From Lactiplantibacillus pingfangensis (GTDB taxonomy: Bacteria; Bacillota; Bacilli; Lactobacillales; Lactobacillaceae): 64,000 bases of DNA. The position numbers and the translations under genes are program-made. Shown here piece after piece: positions 17,140 to 25,267 of this stretch. Below the pieces are notes generated by a model. That model did not search any database, was not told where the DNA came from, and saw only the letters and a program-made list of their open reading frames with translations. The DNA is taken from NCBI RefSeq assembly GCF_005404945.1, contig NZ_BJDG01000018.1, positions 1 through 64,000 on the forward strand, read 5' to 3'. The first letter of the stretch is position 1. The number at the start of each line of letters is the position of its first letter.

Positions 17140-18507
17140 TTAATTGGCAACACGTTGGTGTTTTTGATAGTAGTCGTACGCATATAAACCTACAACTGCA
17201 AAACTAATGACATTGATAACGAATGATAGTGAGATAGAGCCGGTCATGTCGGCAACTGCCCCTTGTAATAATGGTGAAACCGCCCCACCGATAATGGACA
17301 TCACCACAATGGCACCGGCTGTTTCGGTATAACGTTTATCCTTCACAGTGTTTAAAGTCTGTGAGTAAATCGTTGGCCAGCCTGGGCCAAATAAACCGCT
17401 TGCAAGAATGGCGAAATAAATTGCCGTGATGTTTGGCACGAGCATGACATAGATTAAGGCTAAAACACCGATGACTGAGAAGCCCATCAGAACTTGCGAT
17501 GATTGGAATCGTTTCATCAGGCTCGTGGCAATAATCTTACCTAAGAAGAATGCAATATAGCTATATACCATAAAGGTTGAAGCATCCCGTTCAGTAATCG
17601 TCTTTGAAAAGCTCATAGCCAACGTGATTGTGAATGACCAAACTGCCGTCTGCATACCCATGTAGATAAATTCAGTTCCAATCCCCTTCATAAATTCTTT
17701 GTTATGAATGAGGTAACTTAGCGTTTCACCAATTTTTGCGTCAGCAACTTGCTTCGTTCCCTTGGCTGCATGTGGACGACCACTTGGAAATTGCGTTAAA
17801 GCAAATAGTAGCATCCCCACAATCAGGACAATAATAATGTATTTATATGGTAGTAATGTCTGTTGCAGCATTTTTTGGCCATAGGCTAATCGAGCAGCAC
17901 CATGCATTTTAGCCATGGTAGATTCTAAGCTCGCACCGTCGTTAAAGACTAAATACTTTCCTAATAAAATCCCCGCAACCGCCCCAATGGGGTAGAAGAT
18001 TTGTGAGATATTCAGACGAACGGTTGAGGCTGATTTAGGCCCCATTAACGTTGAAAACGTATTGGCACTCGTTTCCAAGAAACTTAATCCGCAGGCGATT
18101 GCAAACAATGCAATCAAGAAAACCCCGTATGTTGCTAGATGTGACGCTGGGAAAAACAACCAGCAACCGACCGTGTATAAAGTCAGTCCCATTAAAATCG
18201 CAAACTTATAAGACGTTTTTTTAATAATTCGGCTAGCCGGAATGGCTAAGATAAAGTACCCCAAGTAGAAGGCACTATTGACAAACGCACTGGCGGCATT
18301 GCTCAGTGTAAAAATCGTTTTGAACTGCGTAATCAAAATATTATTTAAACTAGCCGCCGCTGCCCATAGCGGGATTAAAAGCGACAACAACATAAATTGG
18401 AAGATTGGTGTCCGGTCTAAGTACCCATCATCAAGCTCTTTCGCGTGCAGTTTAATAAAACCGAACTGACGCTTGGGTTTGAGCGACCCATTAATTGGTT
18501 TTTCCAT
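17140..18507 (-). CDS. deoP: FucP-type MFS sugar permease, probable deoxyribose transporter
   Basis: A 455-residue major-facilitator protein of the fucose:H+ symporter subfamily. After a hydrophilic 35-residue N-terminus about 12 membrane segments follow; LETSANTFSTLMGP and the central hydrophilic loop near residues 240-260 are typical. It lies between deoC and deoX, 17 bases from the latter. By context it imports 2-deoxyribose, as DeoP does in Salmonella. Substrate is inference. Confidence 0.8.
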   Translation of the reverse strand: MEKPINGSLKPKRQFGFIKLHAKELDDGYLDRTPIFQFMLLSLLIPLWAAAASLNNILITQFKTIFTLSNAASAFVNSAFYLGYFILAIPASRIIKKTSYKFAILMGLTLYTVGCWLFFPASHLATYGVFLIALFAIACGLSFLETSANTFSTLMGPKSASTVRLNISQIFYPIGAVAGILLGKYLVFNDGASLESTMAKMHGAARLAYGQKMLQQTLLPYKYIIIVLIVGMLLFALTQFPSGRPHAAKGTKQVADAKIGETLSYLIHNKEFMKGIGTEFIYMGMQTAVWSFTITLAMSFSKTITERDASTFMVYSYIAFFLGKIIATSLMKRFQSSQVLMGFSVIGVLALIYVMLVPNITAIYFAILASGLFGPGWPTIYSQTLNTVKDKRYTETAGAIVVMSIIGGAVSPLLQGAVADMTGSISLSFVINVISFAVVGLYAYDYYQKHQRVAN

Positions 18508-18607
18508 GTGACGAAAATCCTTTCATATCTAAGTTGATCAATCTAAGTTCAGCTGAACAATCGTGGTACTTTTATGTGTTATGACTTAACAAGTCTAATC
18601 GCAAGCA

Positions 18608-18620
18608 TGTAGCGCTTACA
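18608..18620. promoter_or_regulatory. cre-like site between deoC and deoP
   Basis: TGTAGCGCTTACA is an imperfect CcpA-type palindrome one base short of TGTAAGCGCTTACA. It lies in the 159-base deoC-deoP space, which also has a GAGCCG/CGGCTC hairpin without a T-run. Confidence 0.4.
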
Positions 18621-18666
18621 TTTACGATGTATAAGTTGAGCCGCTTTGCTCACGGCTCGCTTAGCT

Positions 18667-19317
18667 TTACGCTTTCCCAATAATTTTCATGCTGGCACTT
18701 ACGCCTAAACGTTCAGCACCGGCAGCAATCATTGCTTGGGCTTCTTCAGCAGAATGAATACCGCCAGAAGCCTTTACTTTAATACGCCCATTAACTGCAG
18801 CTGTCATCAATTCAACATCATGAACTGCAGCGCCACGTGTTGAGAAGCCAGTAGATGTCTTAACAAAATCCGCGCCAGCAGTTGCGACAATATCACTAGC
18901 ACGACTGATTTCTGCATCCGTTAACAAGGCCGTTTCGATAATGACTTTTACGAGCTTACCGGCTTGATGACCAGTTTCAACCACTGCTTCGATATCTTTT
19001 TGAACGATTTCATCATGACCTGATTTGAATTCACCAATGTTCATGACCATATCAAGTTCGTCAACACCGTCCGCGATGGCTTGCTTACTTTCAGCAACCT
19101 TAATTGCAGTCGTATTTGCGCCTAGTGGGAAACCAATAACACAAGCAGTCTTGACTTCTGAGCCCGCTAATTGCGTATGTACGTGGTTCACCCAGTATGG
19201 ATTGACCATTACTGAGAAGAAATGATTATCTAAAGCTTCCTTGGTCACACGATCAATTTGAGCCTCAGTCGCTTCCGGATTGAGTAGTGTGTGGTCGAGA
19301 TAATGATTTAATAACAT
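18667..19317 (-). CDS. deoC: Deoxyribose-phosphate aldolase
   Basis: A 216-residue class I aldolase splitting 2-deoxyribose-5-phosphate into glyceraldehyde-3-phosphate and acetaldehyde. The Schiff-base lysine is in [15 protein letters not shown] near residue 150, with a second essential Lys in [13 protein letters not shown] near 180. [11 protein letters not shown] near 60 and [10 protein letters not shown] near 86 also fit. Length is normal. First gene of the deo operon behind a DeoR-type operator and a clear promoter. The start is ATG at 19317 after AAAGGGG. Confidence 0.95.
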   Translation of the reverse strand: MLLNHYLDHTLLNPEATEAQIDRVTKEALDNHFFSVMVNPYWVNHVHTQLAGSEVKTACVIGFPLGANTTAIKVAESKQAIADGVDELDMVMNIGEFKSGHDEIVQKDIEAVVETGHQAGKLVKVIIETALLTDAEISRASDIVATAGADFVKTSTGFSTRGAAVHDVELMTAAVNGRIKVKASGGIHSAEEAQAMIAAGAERLGVSASMKIIGKA

Positions 19318-19350
19318 GTTTTTGAAACCCCTTTCTTTTTCAACAAAATC

Positions 19351-19404
19351 ATCATATCAGGGAATTGAACATTTGTAAACACTTACTTTGAAATTATGTT
19401 CAAT
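19351..19404 (-). promoter_or_regulatory. deoC promoter with DeoR operator and half-site
   Basis: Minus strand: -35 TTTACA (19374-19379), 17-base spacer, -10 TATGAT (19351-19356). Upstream, 19404 to 19387 reads ATTGAACATAATTTCAAA, 16 of 18 bases equal to the B. subtilis DeoR palindrome ATTGAACAAAATTTCAAT as I recall it. A further half-site (ATTGAAC on plus, 19364-19370) lies in the promoter spacer, the same arrangement as in Bacillus. A cre-like GTAAGTGTTTACA overlaps the -35. Confidence 0.8.
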
Positions 19405-19414
19405 TTGTAAAATG

Positions 19415-19423
19415 TGCTATAAT
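19415..19423 (+). promoter_or_regulatory. Extended -10 of deoR
   Basis: TGCTATAAT is an extended -10 thirty bases before the deoR ATG. Its weak -35 region falls inside the DeoR palindrome at 19387-19404, so autorepression is plausible. Confidence 0.5.
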
Positions 19424-19452
19424 AACGCTATCAATAACGATGGAGTACGCTA

Positions 19453-20391
19453 ATGGATAATCAGGATAAAATTAAAACTGCTTTAAAAGTCTGCCATTTA
19501 TATTACGAAGACGGCCTCAGTCAAGGCGAAATCGCCAGTAAATTATCAATTTCACGCCCCACAATTTCACGGTTGCTACAGTTTGCCCGTGATCATGGCT
19601 TACTTAAAATCGAGATTATGGATCCGTTGAAAGATTTAGATGTCCTTGCAGCACAATTAGAAAAAAAGTATCATCTCAAAAAAGTGATTCTTATTTTTGA
19701 CGCCACAAATGATCTTGAAGCAATCAACCCCAAAATTGGGGTGGCCGCCGCTGACTACCTAGAAACCATCGTCAAAGATGGGGATAGTATTGGCATCAGT
19801 TGGGGAGAAACCCTCGAAAGTGTTGCAAATCATTTGCATCCTAGTAAAACTAATAACGTTTCTGTCGTTCAACTCAAAGGCAGTGTGTCTGGAAGCGAAA
19901 TGAATAACTTTGCAAATGATATCATCAATAAATTTAGCAATGCCTTCCACACTGATGCTGTTAATTTGCCACTACCAGTTATCTTCGACAATGCCACAAC
20001 TAAACAAGTTGTCATGCAAGATCGATTCATCAATGACATTATTCAAAAGGGCATCAACACCAATATCGCACTATTTACTAGTGGTACTGTCCGAGATGAT
20101 GCCATGCTTTTCAATTTAGGCTATCTTAGCAATGGTGAAATTAGTCGCTTGCAAGAACAGGCCGTGGGAGATATCGTTTCCCGCTTTTTAACTGCAACTG
20201 GTGAGATTGCCAATTCAGGCATCAATGACCGCACCGTCGGGATTCCATTGTCAGCACTGCACAACAAGGACTACTCAATTTTAATTTCTGGCTCAAGTCG
20301 CAAAGTCGCCTCTATTCGCGGGGCCCTACTTGGTGGTTATGCGAACGTTTTAATCACCGATTCGCAAACTGCTGCGGCGTTATTAGCCTAA
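19453..20391 (+). CDS. deoR: SorC-family deoxyribonucleoside regulator
   Basis: A 312-residue transcription factor. Residues 1-55 hold a helix-turn-helix (LSQGEIASKLSISRPTISRL), followed by a sugar-phosphate-binding SorC domain with DSIGISWGETL near residue 112 and ALFTSGTVRDDAM near 215. Divergent from deoC with shared operator. In B. subtilis the homologous DeoR is released by deoxyribose-5-phosphate; the same ligand is likely here. Start ATG with GGAG upstream. Confidence 0.88.
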   Translation: MDNQDKIKTALKVCHLYYEDGLSQGEIASKLSISRPTISRLLQFARDHGLLKIEIMDPLKDLDVLAAQLEKKYHLKKVILIFDATNDLEAINPKIGVAAADYLETIVKDGDSIGISWGETLESVANHLHPSKTNNVSVVQLKGSVSGSEMNNFANDIINKFSNAFHTDAVNLPLPVIFDNATTKQVVMQDRFINDIIQKGINTNIALFTSGTVRDDAMLFNLGYLSNGEISRLQEQAVGDIVSRFLTATGEIANSGINDRTVGIPLSALHNKDYSILISGSSRKVASIRGALLGGYANVLITDSQTAAALLA

Positions 20392-20405
20392 AATCGCCAA
20401 AATAA

Positions 20406-20453
20406 AAAGCACCAGTTTAGTCCATCATCATGACGAGACTAAACTGGTGCTTT
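20406..20453. terminator. Bidirectional terminator, deoR / next gene
   Basis: AAAGCACCAGTTTAGTC pairs with GACTAAACTGGTGCTTT. Confidence 0.85.
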
Positions 20454-20464
20454 CGATTTAGGCG

Positions 20465-20788
20465 TTACCCTTCACCCACGACAACTTCAACCTGCCCACG
20501 TTTGGGGACGAAGTTGATATCATAGATTGGTTCGCGTAAAACTTTCTCATATTCTTCAAGAACATCATTCGGTAGCGGCGTGTGCGCCGACAGCGCTTGT
20601 AAGAGATCATCGACCGAATAAACCTGAGTCATGTCAACGAATAACCGGATATTGCTGATGGCGTCATTGAGTAATTCCGTCAAAACCGCATTGGGTTTGC
20701 CATTACCATCCGTCACCACAACTTGATTACTGTCCACTTCCTGATGATTTATCTTAGTTAACTTAACGATATCAAATATATTAAGCAT
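20465..20788 (-). CDS. Conserved hypothetical protein, 107 residues
   Basis: A small, acidic cytoplasmic protein without membrane segments or a family I recognise. The ATG at 20788 is chosen for the GGAGGG seven bases upstream; earlier in-frame codons lack one. It lies just downstream of mutY (72 bases) on the same strand and may share its transcript. Confidence 0.65.
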   Translation of the reverse strand: MLNIFDIVKLTKINHQEVDSNQVVVTDGNGKPNAVLTELLNDAISNIRLFVDMTQVYSVDDLLQALSAHTPLPNDVLEEYEKVLREPIYDINFVPKRGQVEVVVGEG

Positions 20789-20859
20789 GTGGTCTCGCCC
20801 TCCGTTAGTTTCTGTCGTTTTCCGCGCCAATAATTAGTTGGTAATAGTTTACCACAATC

Positions 20860-21993
20860 TCACTGCCTTGCGGGTAGTATCGCATGCTTGGGCTGAGTGC
20901 TTTGATAACGATCCCAAATCTTAGCCTGAACTTTGGGCATTGGATATTGACTTAGGTCGCTTGCACGAACCGTCTGACCGGCAAAAAAAGCTAAGTCAGC
21001 TGGGGCGACTTGACCTTGTAACAACTGGATGGTCCACTTTTGGTGGGTGAACGTATGCGTCACTGGCCGAACAGCGAGTGGCACTGCAGTCAGGGCCAAC
21101 TGATACTCTCGTTTAAAATAGGCCACCGTCGCAGTAACTAGTTCAGTTGGCGTATACTCATCTTCTAAATCCAAATCAGTCAACTTAATCAGCGGGACGG
21201 TCCATAAATTAGCGAGCATTCCCTGACTACTCCGTTGGGTCAGCAACCAATCTGGCCCCATTTTAGTGACCACCGCCACATAATCAAACGGCTGTGGTCG
21301 TGGCTTTTTCGTCCGTACTGGGTATGCCAGTTCTTTGCCATCTAAATAGGCTTGATTGAAGCTTTTTACCGGTGAGTGCGCCGTATCTGGTTGGCGCGCC
21401 GTCATGTAACTTGCGCCAAGATCCATGATGGCTTGATTAAAATCCCCCGGCCGCTGACGAGAAATAATTTTGCTAATCGCGGCCTCAAAAATAGCCCGCG
21501 TCCCCGGCTTCGTAATATCAGCGTCAATTTCCAGTAGCCGACTAAACACTCGATAGGCATTCCCATCGACCGCTGGCACTGGTTCGTTAAAGGCAATACT
21601 GGCAATTGCGCCGGCTGTATAGGGACCGATGCCAACCAAGTCGCTCAGCTCAGCAGCCGTCTGTGGCCACTGACCGTTGTAATCGGCCAATAACTGCCGC
21701 GCACAGCGTTGCATATTGCGTACCCGAGAATAATACCCCAACCCCTCCCAGGCCTTTAGCAACCGTTCCTCGGGCGCCTGCGCCAATGCCGTTACAGTTG
21801 GAAACCAGGTCATAAAGCGCTGATAGTACGGAATAACCGTTTGAACTTGGGTCTGTTGTAGCATGATTTCTGATACCCAGACATGGTATGGCTCATGATC
21901 TTGTCGCCAAGGCAAGTCACGGCCATTTTCGTCATACCAGTCTAACAAGGTCGTTTGAAATGCCTTGATTGTGGCAGGTGACCACTCAATCAT
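20860..21993 (-). CDS. mutY: A/G-specific adenine glycosylase, cluster-less
   Basis: A 377-residue repair glycosylase removing adenine opposite 8-oxoguanine. Catalytic Glu in WVSEIMLQQTQV (near residue 42), HhH motif LVGIGPYTAGAIAS near 120 and Asp in PAVDGNAYRV near 143 are intact. The C-terminal NUDIX-like part (residues 235-350) is present. The usual four Cys ligands of the [4Fe-4S] cluster after the DLGA motif are absent: the segment DLGASYMTARQPDTAHSP has no Cys. Cluster-less MutY is reported from lactobacilli. ATG at 21993 follows AGGAGG. Confidence 0.92.
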   Translation of the reverse strand: MIEWSPATIKAFQTTLLDWYDENGRDLPWRQDHEPYHVWVSEIMLQQTQVQTVIPYYQRFMTWFPTVTALAQAPEERLLKAWEGLGYYSRVRNMQRCARQLLADYNGQWPQTAAELSDLVGIGPYTAGAIASIAFNEPVPAVDGNAYRVFSRLLEIDADITKPGTRAIFEAAISKIISRQRPGDFNQAIMDLGASYMTARQPDTAHSPVKSFNQAYLDGKELAYPVRTKKPRPQPFDYVAVVTKMGPDWLLTQRSSQGMLANLWTVPLIKLTDLDLEDEYTPTELVTATVAYFKREYQLALTAVPLAVRPVTHTFTHQKWTIQLLQGQVAPADLAFFAGQTVRASDLSQYPMPKVQAKIWDRYQSTQPKHAILPARQ

Positions 21994-22006
21994 TTTGTGT
22001 CCTCCT

Positions 22007-22044
22007 AAAAACGCCACGCACCCAGTTTCCGGGCTCGTGGCGTT
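22007..22044 (-). terminator. Terminator immediately upstream of mutY
   Basis: AACGCCACG pairs with CGTGGCGTT around CCAG/CCGG bases. On the minus strand the U5 run directly abuts the AGGAGG of mutY. It ends the 22059 gene transcript, so mutY needs read-through or a promoter within the hairpin region. Confidence 0.75.
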
Positions 22045-22058
22045 ACTTTTTATTTTGC

Positions 22059-22427
22059 TTATTCTAACCGGTCAGCTAAATCAACCAGTGTCTTTTCGTA
22101 ATGATCAGTGACACTCGCATCTTGAAAATCGGCATTAAAAACCGCCAATGTCATATATTCTGGATACTTCACAATCACCGTTGCTAAACGGTCATTCGAT
22201 TGTGGATACTTCTGATCTTCATTATTTAAAATGTCCAAACTTGCTTGGTAGCAAACATTTGCTAAAAATAAATAATCGACAAAATAGTTAAAACCTAATT
22301 CATTTTTTAATTTAAAATGCGCGTCAGCGTCCACCGTTTCATGAATATTTGTTAAATACTTAGTCACGATTTCTTGATATTGACGCAACAACTCTTGCTT
22401 GGCTTCCGCATGTGCTTCGGTTGTCAT
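22059..22427 (-). CDS. Conserved hypothetical protein, 122 residues
   Basis: A helical, soluble protein (N-terminal helix rich in Ala/Glu/Gln, then Tyr- and Leu-rich segments). No motif or family recognised. ATG at 22427 is preceded by AGGTGGGG. It lies in tandem with the next gene upstream, 33 bases apart, probably one transcript ending at the terminator before mutY. Confidence 0.65.
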   Translation of the reverse strand: MTTEAHAEAKQELLRQYQEIVTKYLTNIHETVDADAHFKLKNELGFNYFVDYLFLANVCYQASLDILNNEDQKYPQSNDRLATVIVKYPEYMTLAVFNADFQDASVTDHYEKTLVDLADRLE

Positions 22428-22459
22428 AAATTTCCCCACCTAACTTAACTCTGTGAGAA

Positions 22460-22966
22460 TTATAACATATGCCGCAACCCCAAATTAATGTTTTGGACGA
22501 GGCCAGCCAGTTGTTGATATTGCCATTGGCGTTCAGCAGTTACAGCGGCCGCATCATTCGGCTGCGTTAAATTGATTAATTTGATGCCTTGATCAGCGGC
22601 GCGCAACGCATTTTCATCGACATAAGCCGACGCAATCGCCCAGCTGACACATTCCAAAGCAGCTGCACCAATCGAGCTCGTGCTGTCCGCAATCATCGCA
22701 TCAACCTTGGCACTTGCTTGCCGAACTTGATAGACATTTGCTAAATTAACCTGCCACAATTCATTGGCATCAATCGCTAATCGTAATTTACGATCATACT
22801 TCTGATTGTCATCGACATACTGCATCGCCTTTTTCGCGATAATCAACGCCCATTTGGCGAGTTGTTGTTGTGAGAGTTCACCAGTTAACCCTTCGATTTG
22901 GGACCGTATTCCAGGGTCATCGTCAATCGATATCTTAGGGTGACTCGGTCTAAAACCTTCCGTCAT
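22460..22966 (-). CDS. Imm5-like putative immunity-type protein
   Basis: A 168-residue Ala-rich helical protein. The pattern ALIIAKKAMQYVDD..DRKLRLAIDANELW, then AALECVSWAIASAYV and LRAADQGIKLI, resembles the Imm5 family of putative polymorphic-toxin immunity proteins. No toxin is adjacent, so it would be an orphan. Similarity is judged by eye. Start ATG at 22966 (AGGAA upstream); an adjacent GTG at 22969 is possible. Confidence 0.5.
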   Translation of the reverse strand: MTEGFRPSHPKISIDDDPGIRSQIEGLTGELSQQQLAKWALIIAKKAMQYVDDNQKYDRKLRLAIDANELWQVNLANVYQVRQASAKVDAMIADSTSSIGAAALECVSWAIASAYVDENALRAADQGIKLINLTQPNDAAAVTAERQWQYQQLAGLVQNINLGLRHML

Positions 22967-23212
22967 CACGCATTCCTACTTTCTGCTATTCCTACGACTA
23001 CTATTCCAAACTATACGCCATCAGGCACTGCCGCTGCTAAACAGGCAACGACTTGCTCAGGGTTATAAAATGACTCCGATAATGCGACTGATGTTACTGC
23101 ATTGTAACAGAAATTCAGCTGCTTTTGGCAACTAAACCTCAAATCGCAAAAATTCTTCAACTTTGATTTTATGATGACTGAAACTTGGCACATGAAGTTC
23201 CGGTTTAAGCGT

Positions 23213-23255
23213 CAAAAAAAACGGTGTCTAAGCTTCAGCACTCAGGACACCGTTT
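23213..23255 (-). terminator. Terminator of hsp20 gene
   Basis: AAACGGTGTC pairs with GACACCGTTT followed by T8 on the minus strand. Confidence 0.88.
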
Positions 23256-23263
23256 GACATTAA

Positions 23264-23707
23264 TTATTGAATTTCAATATGGTGCGTGTCAGCCGCAGCC
23301 TTCTTAGGCAACGTCAACTTTAACACCCCATCTTCATAGTGGGCTTCAATTTTTGAGGCATCAACATCTGGCAAAGCATATTGACGGCCAAAGCGACCAG
23401 TCCGGCGTTCGCTAGCAATGATGTTGCCATCCTTATCGCTGTCATCACTAATACTATCGCGTTTAACCGCAATCGATAAGTTGCCATCGCGATACTTCAA
23501 AGCAATGTCATCCTTCTTAATGCCAGGGACATCAACGTGCATCTCATATTGTTCATCGGTTTCTTTGATGTCAGTCTTTAAAACAGCGCTGGAACCAAAG
23601 TTACCTGAAAATGAACGTTCCAAACCATTCACTAAATCATCCATCTTAGTCAAATCATTAAACCGATCAAATAAGTCGTTGTGCCAATTCATCATATCGT
23701 TAGCCAT
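23264..23707 (-). CDS. Small heat-shock protein, Hsp20/alpha-crystallin family
   Basis: A 147-residue ATP-independent chaperone. The alpha-crystallin domain spans about residues 40-140, with VDVPGIKKDDIALKYRDGNLSI and the closing YEDGVLKLTLPK (G-x-L motif). The N-terminus MANDMMNWHNDLFDRF is typical of lactobacillar Hsp20. AAAGGGTG precedes the ATG. A perfect CIRCE lies 68 bases upstream. It may correspond to one of the three L. plantarum hsp genes. Confidence 0.93.
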   Translation of the reverse strand: MANDMMNWHNDLFDRFNDLTKMDDLVNGLERSFSGNFGSSAVLKTDIKETDEQYEMHVDVPGIKKDDIALKYRDGNLSIAVKRDSISDDSDKDGNIIASERRTGRFGRQYALPDVDASKIEAHYEDGVLKLTLPKKAAADTHHIEIQ

Positions 23708-23774
23708 ATCTAAATCACCCTTTCAACTTGATTACAAGTTCTATCCTAATCATTTAATGCATAATTGCAAGAAT

Positions 23775-23801
23775 TTAGCACTCTTAACATTCGAGTGCTA
23801 A
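23775..23801. promoter_or_regulatory. CIRCE operator (HrcA)
   Basis: TTAGCACTC-N9-GAGTGCTAA, a perfect match to the CIRCE consensus. It lies between the stop of the upstream gene and hsp20. Confidence 0.95.
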
Positions 23802-23809
23802 ATTCAAAT

Positions 23810-24148
23810 TTAATCCACTTGATAAACACCCATATCGACCGGAATAACCCGCACCACTTTATGCGGCGTAATTGTCAGGTTCTTGGTCAAACTTTGTAGT
23901 GGCCAACGCGATTTTGGTCGATCAGCTAATTCGAGACCAACCAGCATCCGAATGCGATCCAAAATATCAGGAACTGCGTAGGCATTGTCACCTTGGTTAA
24001 ACGAGGTCTGTAACATATTAATCTCAACTTGTAAGTGCTGATCATGATAACTGAACGTAACCGGCACATAGACTAACTCGGTGGACGAACTGGTTTCTTG
24101 CGCAAGCGTTTGATCCAGCGTCGCAATAAAAGTCGTAAATTGATCCAT
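23810..24148 (-). CDS. Conserved hypothetical protein, 112 residues
   Basis: Soluble protein predicted to be mainly beta-strand in the middle (VPVTFSYHDQHLQVEINML) with DILDRIRMLVGLEL following. No family recognised. Start ATG at 24148 with GGGGTGG upstream. It ends nine bases before the CIRCE, so read-through from it could also enter hsp20. Confidence 0.6.
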   Translation of the reverse strand: MDQFTTFIATLDQTLAQETSSSTELVYVPVTFSYHDQHLQVEINMLQTSFNQGDNAYAVPDILDRIRMLVGLELADRPKSRWPLQSLTKNLTITPHKVVRVIPVDMGVYQVD

Positions 24149-24261
24149 ACGAGCCACCCCCATTCGTTGCTAATATTATACAGCGGAGAAACTCAGACGG
24201 CTATCTTTATGCTAAAAAACATCAGTGTCTGGCTTTTCGCTAAATTCATGGTTTTCATGAT

Positions 24262-24441
24262 AAATTCCGCCTACCGGGGGCTTCGTTTGGGGCTGGAACG
24301 CCATGAACCATTTTTGAGCCAAAGAGCGGTCTCAAAAGCTGGTTTTTGACTAAGCGCGGATAAACCCACCGCGCTAAGTCAAATGCCACGGCTGAGCCCC
24401 AAACGAAGCCCCCTCACGGCTAGAGATGTGTATTATTTTGA
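24262..24441. repeat. Palindromic intergenic repeat, family A, copy 2
   Basis: Near-identical to 6950-7124. Outer arms GGGGGCTTCGTTTGGGGCT (about 24276) and its complement AGCCCCAAACGAAGCCCCC (about 24394) are a perfect 19-base inverted repeat. An inner pair GACTAAGCGCGG/CCGCGCTAAGTC has one mismatch. It encodes no protein. From 24442 to 24721 only a 40-codon ATG frame (24474-24596) without a ribosome site is seen. Confidence 0.8.
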
Positions 24442-24721
24442 ATTGTCAGTCAGCTAAAAAACCTAGGCAGTTGATGATCGAACTTAATCGACGTTTGCAA
24501 ACAATCGTATCGGATAGCTACCATTCAAATTTCTTGTCTGAAGGTTGGAAGGTGACTAGTGGCTATCAATTTCATTTTAACAAGGTTTTCAAGTGAAATA
24601 TTAATCACGAACAGTCAATGAAAATCGCCAAGAAAGTTTAAAACATTGCTAACTGGCACCATTATTTTTAAGAATCAAATCAACTGTTTTTAAGTCTTTT
24701 ATCCATATAACCATTAGCCTG

Positions 24722-24838
24722 GCTGAAGGGCGACGCTGATTGCATCGGGTTTTGCAACCATTCCGGGCGAAGGACAAGACCGACCCTCAGGCTTGGCCTG
24801 GTCCCTCGTCCGCATGTAATCAGCGACGCCCGGAAGCG
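24722..24838. repeat. Palindromic intergenic element related to family B insert
   Basis: Arms GGGCGACGCTGATTGCAT and ATGTAATCAGCGACGCCC enclose TTCCGGGCGAAGGACAAGAC..GCTTGGCCTGG, similar to the insert TTTCCGGGCGAGGCCCAAGAC..GCTTGGCTTGG at about 28983-29020. Confidence 0.6.
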
Positions 24839-24947
24839 ACAACGTTGACTTTTTTCATCATCAAAGTACTGGTACAACTGCATTTATTAGTGTTTTTCGT
24901 CAAATATCATGAAAGACAGTTTCTCTCTATTTGATGTGTGCTAACGC

Positions 24948-24986
24948 AAAAAAAGACCAATCACACTAAATGTGGTTGATCTCTTT
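24948..24986 (-). terminator. Terminator of small ORF 25004-25147
   Basis: GATCAACCAC...GTGATTGGTC hairpin followed by T7 on the minus strand. Confidence 0.75.
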
Positions 24987-25003
24987 GGTATGAACGTTAG
25001 AAA

Positions 25004-25147
25004 TTAGTTATTAGATAATTTCTTAGCATCTTCATCGATCGTTTCAAAACCGGAAACGCCGTTCTTTTGCTTTGGATGCTTTGCACGTTCTTCTTCAGCT
25101 TTTTGAATCATAGCCTTTTTTTGTTCTTTGCTAAGCTTTTGTGCCAT
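25004..25147 (-). CDS. Small charged protein, 47 residues
   Basis: A 47-codon gene reading MAQKLSKEQKKAMIQKAEEE at the start and ending KKLSNN. It is highly charged and helical over the first 25 residues. ATG follows AAAGAGGCG at good spacing, a TATAAT box lies at 25200-25205 and a terminator follows, so it looks real. No family recognised; a stress-related or nucleic-acid-binding role is only a guess. A palindromic operator-like site covers the likely transcription start. Confidence 0.7.
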   Translation of the reverse strand: MAQKLSKEQKKAMIQKAEEERAKHPKQKNGVSGFETIDEDAKKLSNN

Positions 25148-25172
25148 GATAATCGCCTCTTTTGTTTTGGAA

Positions 25173-25191
25173 AACGGATACATTATCCGTT
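25173..25191. promoter_or_regulatory. 19-base palindromic operator candidate
   Basis: AACGGATA-CAT-TATCCGTT is a perfect 8-3-8 inverted repeat placed immediately downstream of the -10 TATAAT of the small gene, where a repressor would bind. Confidence 0.5.
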
Positions 25192-25267
25192 ACAAGTTCA
25201 TTATAGTGCTAAATTCAAAAAGTGGCACACTTTTGCCTAAAAAGTTTTGAACCCTTCGACTTGCATT

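Noticed and set aside
23011-23193. 60-residue minus-strand ORF
   Set aside because: No ribosome site, odd composition (Cys, Phe and Asn rich), and no supporting promoter. It lies between terminator and the Imm5-like gene.
24474-24596. 40-codon plus-strand frame starting ATG
   Set aside because: Plausible composition but no ribosome site, promoter or terminator; perhaps a gene remnant.
24680-24934. Overlapping ORFs of 64-67 residues on both strands
   Set aside because: They are read through the palindromic element 24722-24838; symmetry produces open frames on both strands.
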